Of a stretch of 64,000 bases of DNA, positions 18,481 to 27,381 are shown one piece after another. The stretch's first letter is position 1, and the number at the start of each line of letters is the position of its first letter. The translations under genes and the position numbers were made by a program. The notes beneath the pieces are model-generated. The model searched no databases. It had not been told where the DNA came from and saw nothing but the letters and a program-made list of their open reading frames with translations. Source of the DNA: Planctomycetota bacterium (lineage in GTDB: Bacteria; Planctomycetota; UBA1135; UBA2386); NCBI GenBank assembly GCA_020638735.1, contig JACKHZ010000016.1:6510-70509 (forward strand). The letters are read 5' to 3'.

Positions 18481-19496
18481 CAGTGCCCGATCACCGCGCG
18501 CACGCCATTGGAGCTGGTCCAGCCGGCGGCGTTGGCGGCCGGGTCCAGCGACACGACCTGCGCCAGGATCGACGCGCCGACCAGTCCGAGGTCGTTGGGC
18601 ACCGGCAGGCCGATGGACGAGATGCCACCCGTGGTGGCCAGCAGGCCGATCGACAGCGGGAACACGACCGCCTGGCAGCCGACGGCGCCGGGGCCGAAGA
18701 TCGTGCCGAGGTCGAGCGCCGGATCGATCTGTTGCTGGCCGAGCACGGCGATGTCGGCGATGCCGGCGAGGTTGGACGCGTCCAGCACGATCGCCTGGTT
18801 GAGCGACGGCAGCACCGCGCCGCCGGCCAGCGTCGGCGTGCCGTTGCTGCCCGGGCAGCCGGCGCCGAAGTCGCGGTACTCGGCGCCGCTCTCGACGCGG
18901 ATCACCCACGAGCCTGGCGGGAAGCCCGGGCCGGTCTGGATGTCGACCAGCGAGTGGATGCCGATGTTGCTGTAGTCGATGCCCGAGGAGCCGTTGTCGG
19001 TCGCCAGCCACTGGGTGCCGGGCGCGATGTTGTTGAAGAACTCGATCGAGCCGGGGCCGGGGGAGGAGCCGGCCGGGTAGGTGACGCCGACCGCGACCCA
19101 CATGCCGCCGGTCGCCGCGACCGGTGCGCCGAGCAGGTTGTTCAGGTCGTAGCGCTGCCACTCGCCGGTGTTGCCGCCGGTGACGCCGCCGGGCACGCTC
19201 ACCTGCGCCACCAGCACCGCGTCGTGGGGGTCCGAGTCGTCGGTCGGGTCGTCGTAGATGGCGAGGGTCAGCGGCAGACCGTCGAGGTTGGTCGCGCCGC
19301 CGGAGGTGCCGAACTTGGCGTCGATCAGGCCGATCGAAGACAGGCAGTCGACGTAGACGAGGCGCGCGTCCTCGCCGCCGTTGAACCGCGACAGGCCGGC
19401 CGAGATGGCGCCGTTGCTGTAGTACGGGCACTGCGCGGCGGCAGCGGTGACGAGGGTCAGGGTGGCGACGATGGCGAAGGTGTGGTGGCGTTGCAT
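18480..19496 (-). CDS. Secreted protein with 'GAGC.GSNGTP' C-terminal module
   Basis: 338 residues starting with a signal peptide (MQRHHTFAIVATLTLVTAAAAQ). The N-terminal two thirds are beta-rich, with 'YDDPTDDSDPHDA' and 'TGEWQRYDL' resembling secreted beta-sandwich proteins. From about residue 220 the module FGAGCPGSNGTPTLAGG begins, followed by strands ending '...SILAQVVSLDPAANAAG', the pattern seen in large secreted-protein families of some Planctomycetota. Function is unknown; the module may help surface attachment or sorting. It is the first gene of the operon that continues into TlpA, sigma and the membrane TlpA variant, so it might be the sensed or protected cargo. Confidence 0.75.
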   Translation of the reverse strand: MQRHHTFAIVATLTLVTAAAAQCPYYSNGAISAGLSRFNGGEDARLVYVDCLSSIGLIDAKFGTSGGATNLDGLPLTLAIYDDPTDDSDPHDAVLVAQVSVPGGVTGGNTGEWQRYDLNNLLGAPVAATGGMWVAVGVTYPAGSSPGPGSIEFFNNIAPGTQWLATDNGSSGIDYSNIGIHSLVDIQTGPGFPPGSWVIRVESGAEYRDFGAGCPGSNGTPTLAGGAVLPSLNQAIVLDASNLAGIADIAVLGQQQIDPALDLGTIFGPGAVGCQAVVFPLSIGLLATTGGISSIGLPVPNDLGLVGASILAQVVSLDPAANAAGWTSSNGVRAVIGH

Positions 19497-19738
19497 CGGG
19501 TTGCGGAGTCGCGGGAAGGGGGACGCGGGTGGTTCTGCCGCTCGACGGGCAAAGGGTGCGAGAAAATCCCTGGCCGCGCCGGCGACGTCGACTACTACCC
19601 GCCGCGGCGAGGGCTCGCACGGCCGGCGATCGCGCACCGCACCCGGCGCCTCGACGGCAGGTGACGATTGCGTCCCGTCGCGGCGGAAGCCGCGCTGCGG
19701 CTGGCGTCGAAACCCCCGAGCCTCGACGATCACCGGCC

Positions 19739-21477
19739 ATGCCGCCGCTCGTCTCGTTCCTGGTCACCGCCCGCTGGCTGTCGCTGGTCGGCTTCGTGTG
19801 CGTCGCTCCGTCGTCGCTCGCCCAGCGACCGCTGGCGCCCTCGGGTCCCAGCGAGCTGCGCGAGCGCATCGAGACCTTCTCCGCCGACCTCGGCGACCTG
19901 CGCCGTCGCTACGACACGCCGATGTCGGGCGAGCGGGCGGAGCGCTTCGAACGTCGCTACCGCGAAGAGCTCGCCGCGCTGCAGCAGCTCGACTTCGACG
20001 CGCTCGGCCGCGACGGCCGCGTCGACTGGCTGTTGCTCGACAACCACGTGAAGAGCCTGCTGGCGGAGCTCGAACAAGAACGCAGCCGCGACGCCGAGCT
20101 CTTGCCGCTGTTGCCGTTCGCCCCGGACATCGTCGCCTTCTGCGAGCAGCGTCGGGCGATGCAGGACGTCGAGCCCGAGGCCGCGGCGGCGACCGTCACC
20201 GCGATCGGCGAGGCTGCGACCGCCGTCAGGGACGCGCTGCGCCGCGGCCAGCACGACGGCTTCGCCCCGGCGGTGCGCGAACGTGCCGCCGGGCGGTTGC
20301 TGCAGCTGCGCAGCGCGCTGCAGGGCTGGTTCCGCTTCCGCGACGGCTACGACCCGATGTTCTCGTGGTGGGTGCGCGCGCCGCACGAGGCGACCGACAA
20401 GGCGCTCGGCGAGCTCGGCGAGGCGCTGCGTGCACCCGCGCGCGGACAGGGCGAGGTCGACCGCACGCTGATCGGCGACCCGATCGGCGAGGTGGCGCTC
20501 GGCGAGGCGCTGCGCGCCGAGTGGATCCCGTACACGCCGGCCGAGTTGGTGCAGATCGCCGAACGCGAGTTCGCGTGGTGTGACGCCGAGATGCAGAAGG
20601 CGACCGAGGCGCTCGGCGCGGCGGATTGGCGCGAGGCGCTCGAGCGCACCAAGCAGAGCCGGCGGCCGCCGGGCGAACAGCCGGCGCTGATCCGCGACCT
20701 CGCCCACGAGGCGATCGACTTCCTCGAGGCGCGCGATCTGATCACGATCCCCGATCTGGCCAAGGAATGCTGGCGCATGCGCATGATGCGCGCGACGCGC
20801 AGCGCGTGAACCCGTTCTTCCTCGGCGGCGAGACGATCCAGGTGTCGTTCCCGACCGACGCGATGGCGCACATCGAGAAGCTGCAGAGCCTGCGCAGCAA
20901 CAACGAGCACTTCTGCCGCGCCACCGTGCACCACGAGCTGATCCCCGGGCACTGGCTGCAGCAGTACTCGCAGGCGCGGCACCGCACCTGGCGCGCGCCG
21001 TTCGACACGCCGTTCTGGATCGAGGGCTGGGCGCTCTACTGGGAGATGCGGCTCTACGATCTCGGCCTGGCGAAGTCGCCGCTCGACAAGGTCGGCATGC
21101 TGTATTGGCGCAAGCACCGCTGCGCGCGCATCGTCTTCTCGCTCAACTTCCACCTCGGTCGCTGGACGGGACCGGAGTGCGTCGAGTACCTGATCGACCG
21201 CGTCGGTCACGAACGCGCCGCCGCCGAGGGCGAGGTGCGGCGTTCGGTCGGCGGCGCCTACGGCCCGCTCTACCAGGCGGCGTACATGCTCGGCGGCCTG
21301 CAGCTGCGCGCGCTGCGCGACGAGCTGGTCGGCGGGGCTGCCGGTGGGGGCGGCCGCTGCACCGATCGTGAGTTCCACGACGAGGTGCTGCGACAGAACG
21401 CGATGCCGATCGCGGTGCTGCGCGCGGCGCTCGGCGAGCAGCTGCCGCCGCGAGAGCTGCCGGACTGGCGCTTCTGA
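19739..21477 (+). pseudogene. DUF885-family metallopeptidase-like gene broken by a frameshift
   Basis: Two adjacent reading frames together make one DUF885 protein of about 579 residues. The first (19739-20809) has a signal-like start and runs to DLAKECWRMRMM; the second (from about 20790 to 21477) continues with PFFLGGETIQVSFPTD and the zinc-binding-like TVHHELIPGHWLQ, then the C-terminal YMLGGLQLRALRDEL. The break lies in a GC-repeat (about 20787-20802); removing one GC dinucleotide would restore ATG-ATG-CGC-GAC-GCG-CAG and an unbroken frame. DUF885 proteins are probable peptidases. The sequence on both sides is well conserved, so a very recent mutation or a base-calling error is as likely as true decay. 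Confidence 0.8.
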
Positions 21478-21479
21478 CG

Positions 21480-21992
21480 ATGGGCGCCGCCGTGCCGACG
21501 CTGCTGGTGCGCTTCCGGCGACTGTCGCCGGAGCGTCACGTGCTCGAGTTCGTACGCGTCGACGGCTCGCGGGAGCGGGTCGAGCTGGAGACCCGCAGCA
21601 CGCTGTGGCATGACCTGGTGCACTTCGCCGTCGAGAGCGAGGCCCGTCTGCGCGATGCGTTCTACGGCCGCATCGCGCGCGGCGTCGCCTACGCGGCGCT
21701 CGGCAGGATCGCTGCCGAGCGGCACGACGACGGCTCGCACCTCGAGCTGTGGCACGTCGAGCGGATCGTCGGACCGCTGCAGACCGCGGCGAAGAGAACC
21801 GTCGACCCCGCCGCGTTCGTCGGTGCGTTGCGCAGCCACCTCGCCGCCACCGGCGCGGCGTGTCCGTCGTGGTTCGACGAGGGCTTCGTCGTGCGCGCGC
21901 TGTGGCGGTTGCGCGAGCTCGACGGGCGTTGGCGCAGCACGCCGTTCGGTGAAGCGCTCGAGCTGCGCTTCACCGCCGGAGCCGAGCGCTGA
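21480..21992 (+). CDS. Conserved-looking protein of unknown function
   Basis: 170 residues, starting two bases after the DUF885 gene, so probably in the same operon. I do not recognise a family. It opens with a beta strand pair (LLVRFRRLSPERHVLEFVRVDG), has the phrase STLWHDLVHFAVESEARL, and is otherwise helical with a late 'PSWFDEGFVVRALWRLREL'. No signal peptide, membrane segment or metal motif is obvious. Codon use is like its neighbours, which supports a real gene. A small hairpin follows its stop codon. Confidence 0.6.
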   Translation: MGAAVPTLLVRFRRLSPERHVLEFVRVDGSRERVELETRSTLWHDLVHFAVESEARLRDAFYGRIARGVAYAALGRIAAERHDDGSHLELWHVERIVGPLQTAAKRTVDPAAFVGALRSHLAATGAACPSWFDEGFVVRALWRLRELDGRWRSTPFGEALELRFTAGAER

Positions 21993-21996
21993 GATG

Positions 21997-22032
21997 AGAT
22001 GAGATGAGAGGGCCGGTCCGCTCATCTCATCT
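21997..22032. terminator. Hairpin between two convergent genes
   Basis: A 12-bp stem (21997-22008 with 22021-22032) built from the repeated pentamer GATGA encloses a 12-base loop. It starts right after one stop codon and ends ten bases before the opposing one, a good place for a bidirectional terminator, but no T-run is present. Confidence 0.5.
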
Positions 22033-22041
22033 GAGCGTCGC

Positions 22042-22686
22042 TCACCAGTGGCGCAGCGTCGTGACCAGCGCGTTGGACACCTGCATGCCGAGGGCGTTGA
22101 GCGGCGGGTCGAGCGCGGCCACCTGCTCACCAGGGCAGCGCCCTGCAGGGCCGGATCGACCGGCACGTTCAGCGTCTAGCATGACGAACAGGCCGTCGAG
22201 CGAGTGCGCGATCACGGCCTCGACGCGGTCGAGCAGCTCGTGCCCTTCACCGGGGCCGTCGGGCGAGAAGACGCGCAACGAACCGACGCGATCGTCCCAC
22301 CGCGGGCACAGCACGTAGAGGCGGCGGTGCTGCACGTCGACGAAGCCGGGTACCGCCTCGCAGTGTCCGCCCGGCACCAGCACGCGCTGTGCGTGCGCGC
22401 CGTGGTCGCCTGGTCGTCGCGCCAGCAGCACGTAATGCGTCTCCGGCCAGCCTTTGCTGCACACCAGCCAATCTTCGTCGAAGCGATCGGCGACCGTGAT
22501 GCGGCCCGGGCCCAGGTGCTCGGCCGGGCCGTCGCCGGCAGCGTCCACCAGCCAGGTGTGTTCGCCGTCGCTGCCGACCCCTTCGTCTGCCGTGCCGATG
22601 AAGGTCAGCAGCGGTCCGGTCTGGGCCGGCAGCGCGGCGGCGAGCAACAGCAGCAGCGGGCCCGGTGTCGCGATTCCTCGAGGCAT
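22042..22686 (-). CDS. Secreted protein of unknown function
   Basis: 214 residues from the ATG at 22686, chosen because it opens a signal peptide (GIATPGPLLLLLAAALPAQ); a start at 22731 would put 15 residues in front. The body is beta-rich with repeated 'Y-V-L' strands and turns (WLVDAAGDG, HYVLLARRPG, RRLYVLCPRWDD), suggesting a beta-propeller-like fold with few blades. No catalytic motif is seen. It converges on the 170-residue unknown and is upstream-adjacent to nothing on its own strand within 90 bases. Confidence 0.6.
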   Translation of the reverse strand: MPRGIATPGPLLLLLAAALPAQTGPLLTFIGTADEGVGSDGEHTWLVDAAGDGPAEHLGPGRITVADRFDEDWLVCSKGWPETHYVLLARRPGDHGAHAQRVLVPGGHCEAVPGFVDVQHRRLYVLCPRWDDRVGSLRVFSPDGPGEGHELLDRVEAVIAHSLDGLFVMLDAERAGRSGPAGRCPGEQVAALDPPLNALGMQVSNALVTTLRHW

Positions 22687-22780
22687 GCGCGGAGGATAGC
22701 GGTCTGCGCCGGGCGCTGGTGTAAGCGACATGTCGGCCCCGTGCGACGTCGCCGCAGTGCATCAGCTCGCGTGGAGCGCG

Positions 22781-24700
22781 TCACGGCTGCGTGCCGCGAA
22801 TCAGCTGCCACAGCCGGGCGATCAGCTCCTCGATCAGGAACGGCTTGGCGACGAACGCCACGTCGGGCATGTCGTCGGGCAACGGCAGTTCCGCCATGCT
22901 GCTGACCACCAGCACGGGCAGGTCGGCGCGCACCTGGCGGGTCGCGGCGATGAACCCGGCCACGTCCGTTCCTGCGATCGAGTTGTCGACGATCATCGCT
23001 GCGACGGTCGGGGCGCGGTGCAGTTGCTGCAAGGCTGCGGCGCCGCTCACTGCGTGGCATCGCCAGCCGCGGGACTCGAGCAGGCGGCGCGTGACGCCGC
23101 GCACCGACTCGTCGTCGTCCACCAGCAACAGCTCGGGCGCGACTTGCTCGGCAGGCGTCGGAAGCGATTCCGGCACGATCGGCTCGGCCACCGCGATCGG
23201 CAGGAACACGCGGAACACGCTGCCGATGCCGACCTCGGACTCGACCTCGATGGCGCCCCCGTGCCGCCGCACGATGGCGCAGGCGCTGGCGAGCCCGAGG
23301 CCGTTGCCGTTCTGTTTGGTCGAGAAGAACGGCTCGAAGACGCGCGCGGTGACTTCGGGCGTCATACCGGGGCCGTCGTCGCAGACCTCGAGCCAGACGT
23401 AGCGGCCGGGCGCGAGGCTGGCCGCGGCGCGATGCCCTCCGAGCAGCGCGTTCGGCAGGCGGATCAGGCCGGTGCGTACGACGACGTGGGCGCGGGTCGG
23501 CGCGCAGGCCTCGCACGCGTTGCGCAGCAGGTTGACCAGCACCTGCCGCAGCTGCAGCGGGTCTGCCTGCACCCCCAGCCCCTCGGTCTCGCTCGACACC
23601 GACAGGCCGACGCGGTCCTGCCAGTGCCGCTGCTCGGCGGCGACGATCTCGGCGATGACCGGGTCGAGCTCGACCGGGCGAAGCGGCGTCGGGGCGGCGC
23701 CGTTGTCGGTGAGCAGGCGTCGGCACATCTGTCCGGCGGCGCGCGCCGCACGCTCCGCCTCGGCGATCGCCGCGGTGCGGTCCGGGTATGCGTCGTCGCG
23801 GCAGAGCGAGAGGTTGCCGAGGATCGTCGTCAGCGCGTTGTTGAGGTCGTGGGCCAGGCCGGTCGCCATCATGGCGATGCTCTCGACCCGTCGTGCCTCG
23901 GCCACCTGCGCCTCGGCCGCGCGCTGCTGGCGCGCCAGCTCGCGCTGCTCGCTGGCGTCGCGCAGCACGACCACCGCGCCGGCGACCGAGCCGTCGGTGT
24001 CCGGGATCGGCGCCGCGCAGTCGTCGATCGGCACGAGGCTGCCGTCGTGGCGGCGGAGCTGTGCGTCGGACTCGAGGTGCACGATCGCGTTGCTGCTCAT
24101 CGCCCGGGTCGCGACGCACTGCACGGCTTCGCGCAGGTCGCCGCCGAGGATCGGCAGCGCTTCGGCGAGCGTGGCGCCGATCAGGTCTCGCATGGCGCGG
24201 TCGAGCAGCCGTTCGGCGGCCGGGTTGACGTAGGTCACGCGCGCCGAGCGGTCGGTGACCACGACCGCGTCGCCGATGCTGCGCAGCACCGTGCTGAGCC
24301 AGCGCTCGAGCCCGCGCAGGCGCCGTTCGCAGTCCTGGCGGTAGAGCGCCGTGCGCAGCACCGGCAACACCTCGCGCGTGCGGAACGGCTTGAGGATGTA
24401 GCCGAGCGGCTCGGTCCGCTCTGCGCGCTGCATCGTGCCCTCGTCGGAATGCGCGGTCAGGTAGATGTGGCCGACATCGAGGCGCCGGAGCTCGGCGGCG
24501 AGCTCGATGCCGTCGCGCTCTCCCTTGAGGCGGATGTCGAGCAGGGCCATGTCCGGCGAGGTGCGCTCGATCAGGTCCGCAGCGCTGGCGAACGAGTCGG
24601 CGATGCCGACGACCTCGTAGCCGGAGGTGCTCAGGCTCTGGCGGAGGTCTTCGGCGACGAGGGCTTCATCTTCGACGATCAGGATGCGTCCGGTGGGCAT
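22781..24700 (-). CDS. Hybrid REC-PAS-HisKA-HATPase-REC sensor kinase
   Basis: 639 residues without membrane segments. In order: an N-terminal receiver (residues 5-120, phosphoacceptor in MALLDIRLKG), a PAS domain (about 130-250), a HisKA dimerisation helix with the phospho-histidine in ATGLAHDLNNALTTILGN, a HATPase domain with N box (NLLRNACEA), G1 (DDGPGM), F (FEPFFSTKQNGNGLGLA) and G2 motifs, and a second receiver (about 525-630, MIVDNSIAG). The layout suits a phosphorelay that receives phosphate from the upstream kinase (ends 27 bases away). No output regulator is encoded here, so the target is elsewhere. Confidence 0.88.
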   Translation of the reverse strand: MPTGRILIVEDEALVAEDLRQSLSTSGYEVVGIADSFASAADLIERTSPDMALLDIRLKGERDGIELAAELRRLDVGHIYLTAHSDEGTMQRAERTEPLGYILKPFRTREVLPVLRTALYRQDCERRLRGLERWLSTVLRSIGDAVVVTDRSARVTYVNPAAERLLDRAMRDLIGATLAEALPILGGDLREAVQCVATRAMSSNAIVHLESDAQLRRHDGSLVPIDDCAAPIPDTDGSVAGAVVVLRDASEQRELARQQRAAEAQVAEARRVESIAMMATGLAHDLNNALTTILGNLSLCRDDAYPDRTAAIAEAERAARAAGQMCRRLLTDNGAAPTPLRPVELDPVIAEIVAAEQRHWQDRVGLSVSSETEGLGVQADPLQLRQVLVNLLRNACEACAPTRAHVVVRTGLIRLPNALLGGHRAAASLAPGRYVWLEVCDDGPGMTPEVTARVFEPFFSTKQNGNGLGLASACAIVRRHGGAIEVESEVGIGSVFRVFLPIAVAEPIVPESLPTPAEQVAPELLLVDDDESVRGVTRRLLESRGWRCHAVSGAAALQQLHRAPTVAAMIVDNSIAGTDVAGFIAATRQVRADLPVLVVSSMAELPLPDDMPDVAFVAKPFLIEELIARLWQLIRGTQP

Positions 24701-24726
24701 GTGTGGGCAGGAGGGCGTGGTGCACG

Positions 24727-25767
24727 TCAGCGGCGCGCGGCGCCGTGGAAGGTGAGGGTCAGGGTGGTGCCGGCCGTGGCGGCGATCGTCAGCGTGCCGT
24801 CGACCTGTCGGATCAGGCTGTGCACCATGCGGAAGCCGAGCCCCGGGGAGCGTTCGGGCACGAAGCCCGGCGGCATGCCGCGGCCGTCGTCGGCGACCAC
24901 GAGCTCGCGTTCGCCAGTGGCGAGCGGCCGGCTGGCGACGCGCAGCGCGCCGTGCGCGCGATCGACGAAGGCGTGCTTCAGGGCGTTGGTGATCCACTCG
25001 TGCAGGATCAGGCCGACGGGGATCGCCGTCTCGAGGTCGAGCGGCCACGGCGCGACGTCGAGCTGGAGCTGCACCCGGCAGTTCGCCGGGTGATAGCTGG
25101 CGAACAGCAGGTTGGTCAGCTCGTGCACGTAGCCGCGCCCGTCGAGCTCGGCCAGGTTGGCGGTCGCGTAGAGCTGTTCGTGCACGAGCGCCATCGCCCG
25201 CACGCGGGTGTGGCATTCGTCGAGCAGCTCGCGCTGCTTGGGGTCGTCCACCGACGCCGACTGCAGGTTGAGCAGGCTGGAGACGACCTGCATGTTGTTC
25301 TTGACGCGGTGGTGGACCTCGCGCAGCAGGGTCTCCTTCTCTTCGAGCGACGCGCGCAGGGTGTCCTCGCTGCGGCGGCGCTGCGAGATGTCGATGATCG
25401 CCGCCAGCACGAGCAGGCCGCGCTCAGTGGAGATCGGGTTGAGGCCGATCTCGACGGGCACCTCGGTGCCATCGCGCCGCAGCGCGTTGAGGTCACGACC
25501 TTCGCCCATCGCGCGGGCGAGCGGCGCAGCGAAGTAGCCGCCGCGCTTGGCGCCGTGCCCGGCGCGGAAGTGCTCGGGAACCAGGCGCTCGATCGGCAGC
25601 CCCGCCAGTTCGCCGGAACGGTACCCGAACAGCCGCTCGGCCTGGGTGTTGGCGAGGTGGATGCGCCCGTCGTCGGCGACCAGCAGCATGGCGCTCGGCG
25701 ACGCGTCGAAGACCTGGCTCAGGACCTCGGTGGACAGCGAGCCGCTGCCCTCTGCGGGGGGCATCAT
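24727..25767 (-). CDS. PAS-HisKA_2 soluble sensor histidine kinase
   Basis: 346 residues from the first of two ATGs (25767), with GGAGAGG about a dozen bases upstream. A PAS domain (about 15-130, LVADDGRIHLANTQAERLFGYRSGEL) is followed by the HisKA_2 signature EVHHRVKNNMQVVSSLLNLQS carrying the phospho-histidine, then an HATPase domain with HEWITNALKHAF and DDGRGMPPGF. It has no membrane helix, so it senses an internal signal or redox state. It probably phosphorylates the first receiver of the hybrid kinase encoded 27 bases downstream. Confidence 0.87.
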   Translation of the reverse strand: MMPPAEGSGSLSTEVLSQVFDASPSAMLLVADDGRIHLANTQAERLFGYRSGELAGLPIERLVPEHFRAGHGAKRGGYFAAPLARAMGEGRDLNALRRDGTEVPVEIGLNPISTERGLLVLAAIIDISQRRRSEDTLRASLEEKETLLREVHHRVKNNMQVVSSLLNLQSASVDDPKQRELLDECHTRVRAMALVHEQLYATANLAELDGRGYVHELTNLLFASYHPANCRVQLQLDVAPWPLDLETAIPVGLILHEWITNALKHAFVDRAHGALRVASRPLATGERELVVADDGRGMPPGFVPERSPGLGFRMVHSLIRQVDGTLTIAATAGTTLTLTFHGAARR

Positions 25768-25865
25768 GCGAACCTCTCCATGGTCCCGTGATCTTGCCCG
25801 CGCGTGGCCGGGCGCGCAAATCGTGACGCGTGCAGCGATGCGCCACCGGTGGCTAGGATCTACCA

Positions 25866-26645
25866 ATGCGAACATCCGGCTGGGAGGCTGCTGCGGCGAC
25901 CATGGAGGTCGCGTTCGGGGCTCGTCGTCGGCTCCTGGCAGCGCTCGGATGCGCGACGGCGGCGACGCTGGTCGGCTGCGGGGGCGCACGGCCTGCGGCC
26001 AGCCGGTCGAGACCGATGCACGTCGCGCTGCTCGGCGACTCGATCCTCGACAACGGTCGCTACGTGCGCGGCAAGCCGGCGGTGTCGGAGCAGCTCGGCG
26101 ATCTGCTCGCCGCGCGTGGTGGGCGGGTGACGTTGCTGGCCCGCGACGGCGATCGCGTCGGCGACGTGCTCGACCAACTGGCGGGGCTGCCGCAGGACGC
26201 GACACATCTGATCGTCAGCGCCGGCGGCAACGACGCGCTCGACCAGTCCGGGCTGCTCGACCGCGAGATGGCCCGATCGTCGGAGCTGCTCGGTGACCTG
26301 GCGACGGTGCACGCGCGCTTCGCCGCGGCCTACCGGGCGATGCTCGACGCGCTGCGCGCGACGGGGAAGCCGTTCGCGGTCTGCACGATCTACGACTCCA
26401 ACTTCGAGCAGCCGCGCAAGGCGTTGGCCGATACCGCGCTGTCGGTGTTCAACGACGTGATCCTGCGCTGCGCCGGCGAAGCGGGCGCGCCGGTGGTGGA
26501 CCTGCGCCGCGTCTTCGCCGGGCCGGCCGACTACGCCAACCCGATCGAGCCCAACGAGGTCGGCGGGGCGAAGATGGTGGCGCTGTTCGCGGCGGTGTGC
26601 CGCGATCACGACTTCGGCGCACGGCGGTGCGTGCTGTATCCATGA
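25866..26645 (+). CDS. SGNH/GDSL-type hydrolase, probable lipoprotein
   Basis: 259 residues from 25866, or 247 from the ATG at 25902 (MEVAFGARRRLLAAL), which makes a cleaner lipoprotein signal. A lipobox (TLVG-C) lies near residue 39. The GDSL block HVALLGDSILDNGRYV supplies the nucleophilic serine, and SAGGNDALDQ provides the asparagine/glycine of block III; 'EPNEVGGAKM' near the end stands where the D-x-x-H motif is expected but lacks an obvious histidine. It may be a lipase or esterase at the membrane. It diverges from the kinase pair. Confidence 0.75.
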   Translation: MRTSGWEAAAATMEVAFGARRRLLAALGCATAATLVGCGGARPAASRSRPMHVALLGDSILDNGRYVRGKPAVSEQLGDLLAARGGRVTLLARDGDRVGDVLDQLAGLPQDATHLIVSAGGNDALDQSGLLDREMARSSELLGDLATVHARFAAAYRAMLDALRATGKPFAVCTIYDSNFEQPRKALADTALSVFNDVILRCAGEAGAPVVDLRRVFAGPADYANPIEPNEVGGAKMVALFAAVCRDHDFGARRCVLYP

Positions 26646-26646
26646 T

Positions 26647-27126
26647 GTGCGGACCCCGATGACGAGCGAGCACGATGACGAGCCCGCGCGCAAGGCGCGC
26701 AAGGTCCCGGCGCGTGCGTGCCGTTCGCCGCGGCTGTTGTCCGGCGGCAACCCGCAGATCCCGAAGGCCGATGGGGACGCGCCGGTGCGCGCCTACCTCG
26801 CCGCGATGCCCGGCTGGAAGCGCGGTGTCGGCGAATGGCTCGACGCGCTGATCGAGCGCGCCGTGCCCGGCGTGCAGAAGGCCGTGAAGTGGAACTCGCC
26901 GCTCTACGGCGTCGATGGTCGCAGCTGGTTCTGCTCGATGCACTGCTTCGCCAACCACGTCAAGCTGACGTTCTTCCGCGGCGGCGCGCTCGAACCGCCG
27001 CCGCACGGCGTCGGCAAGAACGAGGATGTTCGTTGGTTCGACGTGCGCGAACACGACGCGCGCGACGACGCATTGGTCGCGGCGTGGATCCGGCAAGCGG
27101 CGGCGCTGCCGGGTTGGCTGCCGTAG
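26647..27126 (+). CDS. DUF1801-family protein
   Basis: 159 residues from the GTG at 26647, or 155 from the ATG at 26659. The DUF1801 pattern is seen as VRAYLAAMPGWKRGVGEWLDAL, KAVKWNSPLYGVDG and HVKLTFFRGGALEPPP. The family (related to YdhG and iron-chaperone-like folds) has no settled function. A basic stretch (ARKARKVPARACRSPR) precedes the domain. It overlaps the end of the hydrolase gene closely, with the GTG starting one base past its TGA, so the two are likely co-transcribed. Confidence 0.72.
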   Translation: MRTPMTSEHDDEPARKARKVPARACRSPRLLSGGNPQIPKADGDAPVRAYLAAMPGWKRGVGEWLDALIERAVPGVQKAVKWNSPLYGVDGRSWFCSMHCFANHVKLTFFRGGALEPPPHGVGKNEDVRWFDVREHDARDDALVAAWIRQAAALPGWLP

Positions 27127-27381
27127 CGCGCTGGTCGCCTGTCGTGCGCGCGCATGGTTGGCGCCGACACGCAGGTGAGCTTCGCGATTCGCGGCCCCGT
27201 TTGGGGCGGTGCTCGATCGCCGGCAGCGCGATCGAACGGTCGCGAGGAGGGCCATGTCGGGGGACCGAACGAGGTCGGTCAGGATCGCCAGCCCTCGATG
27301 GCGACGGCACTTGGGATGCGTCGCGGCAGGGCGCCGCGAGCCCCCTCATCGACCCTCGCGCGCCGAGCTAGGATTCCGGCT

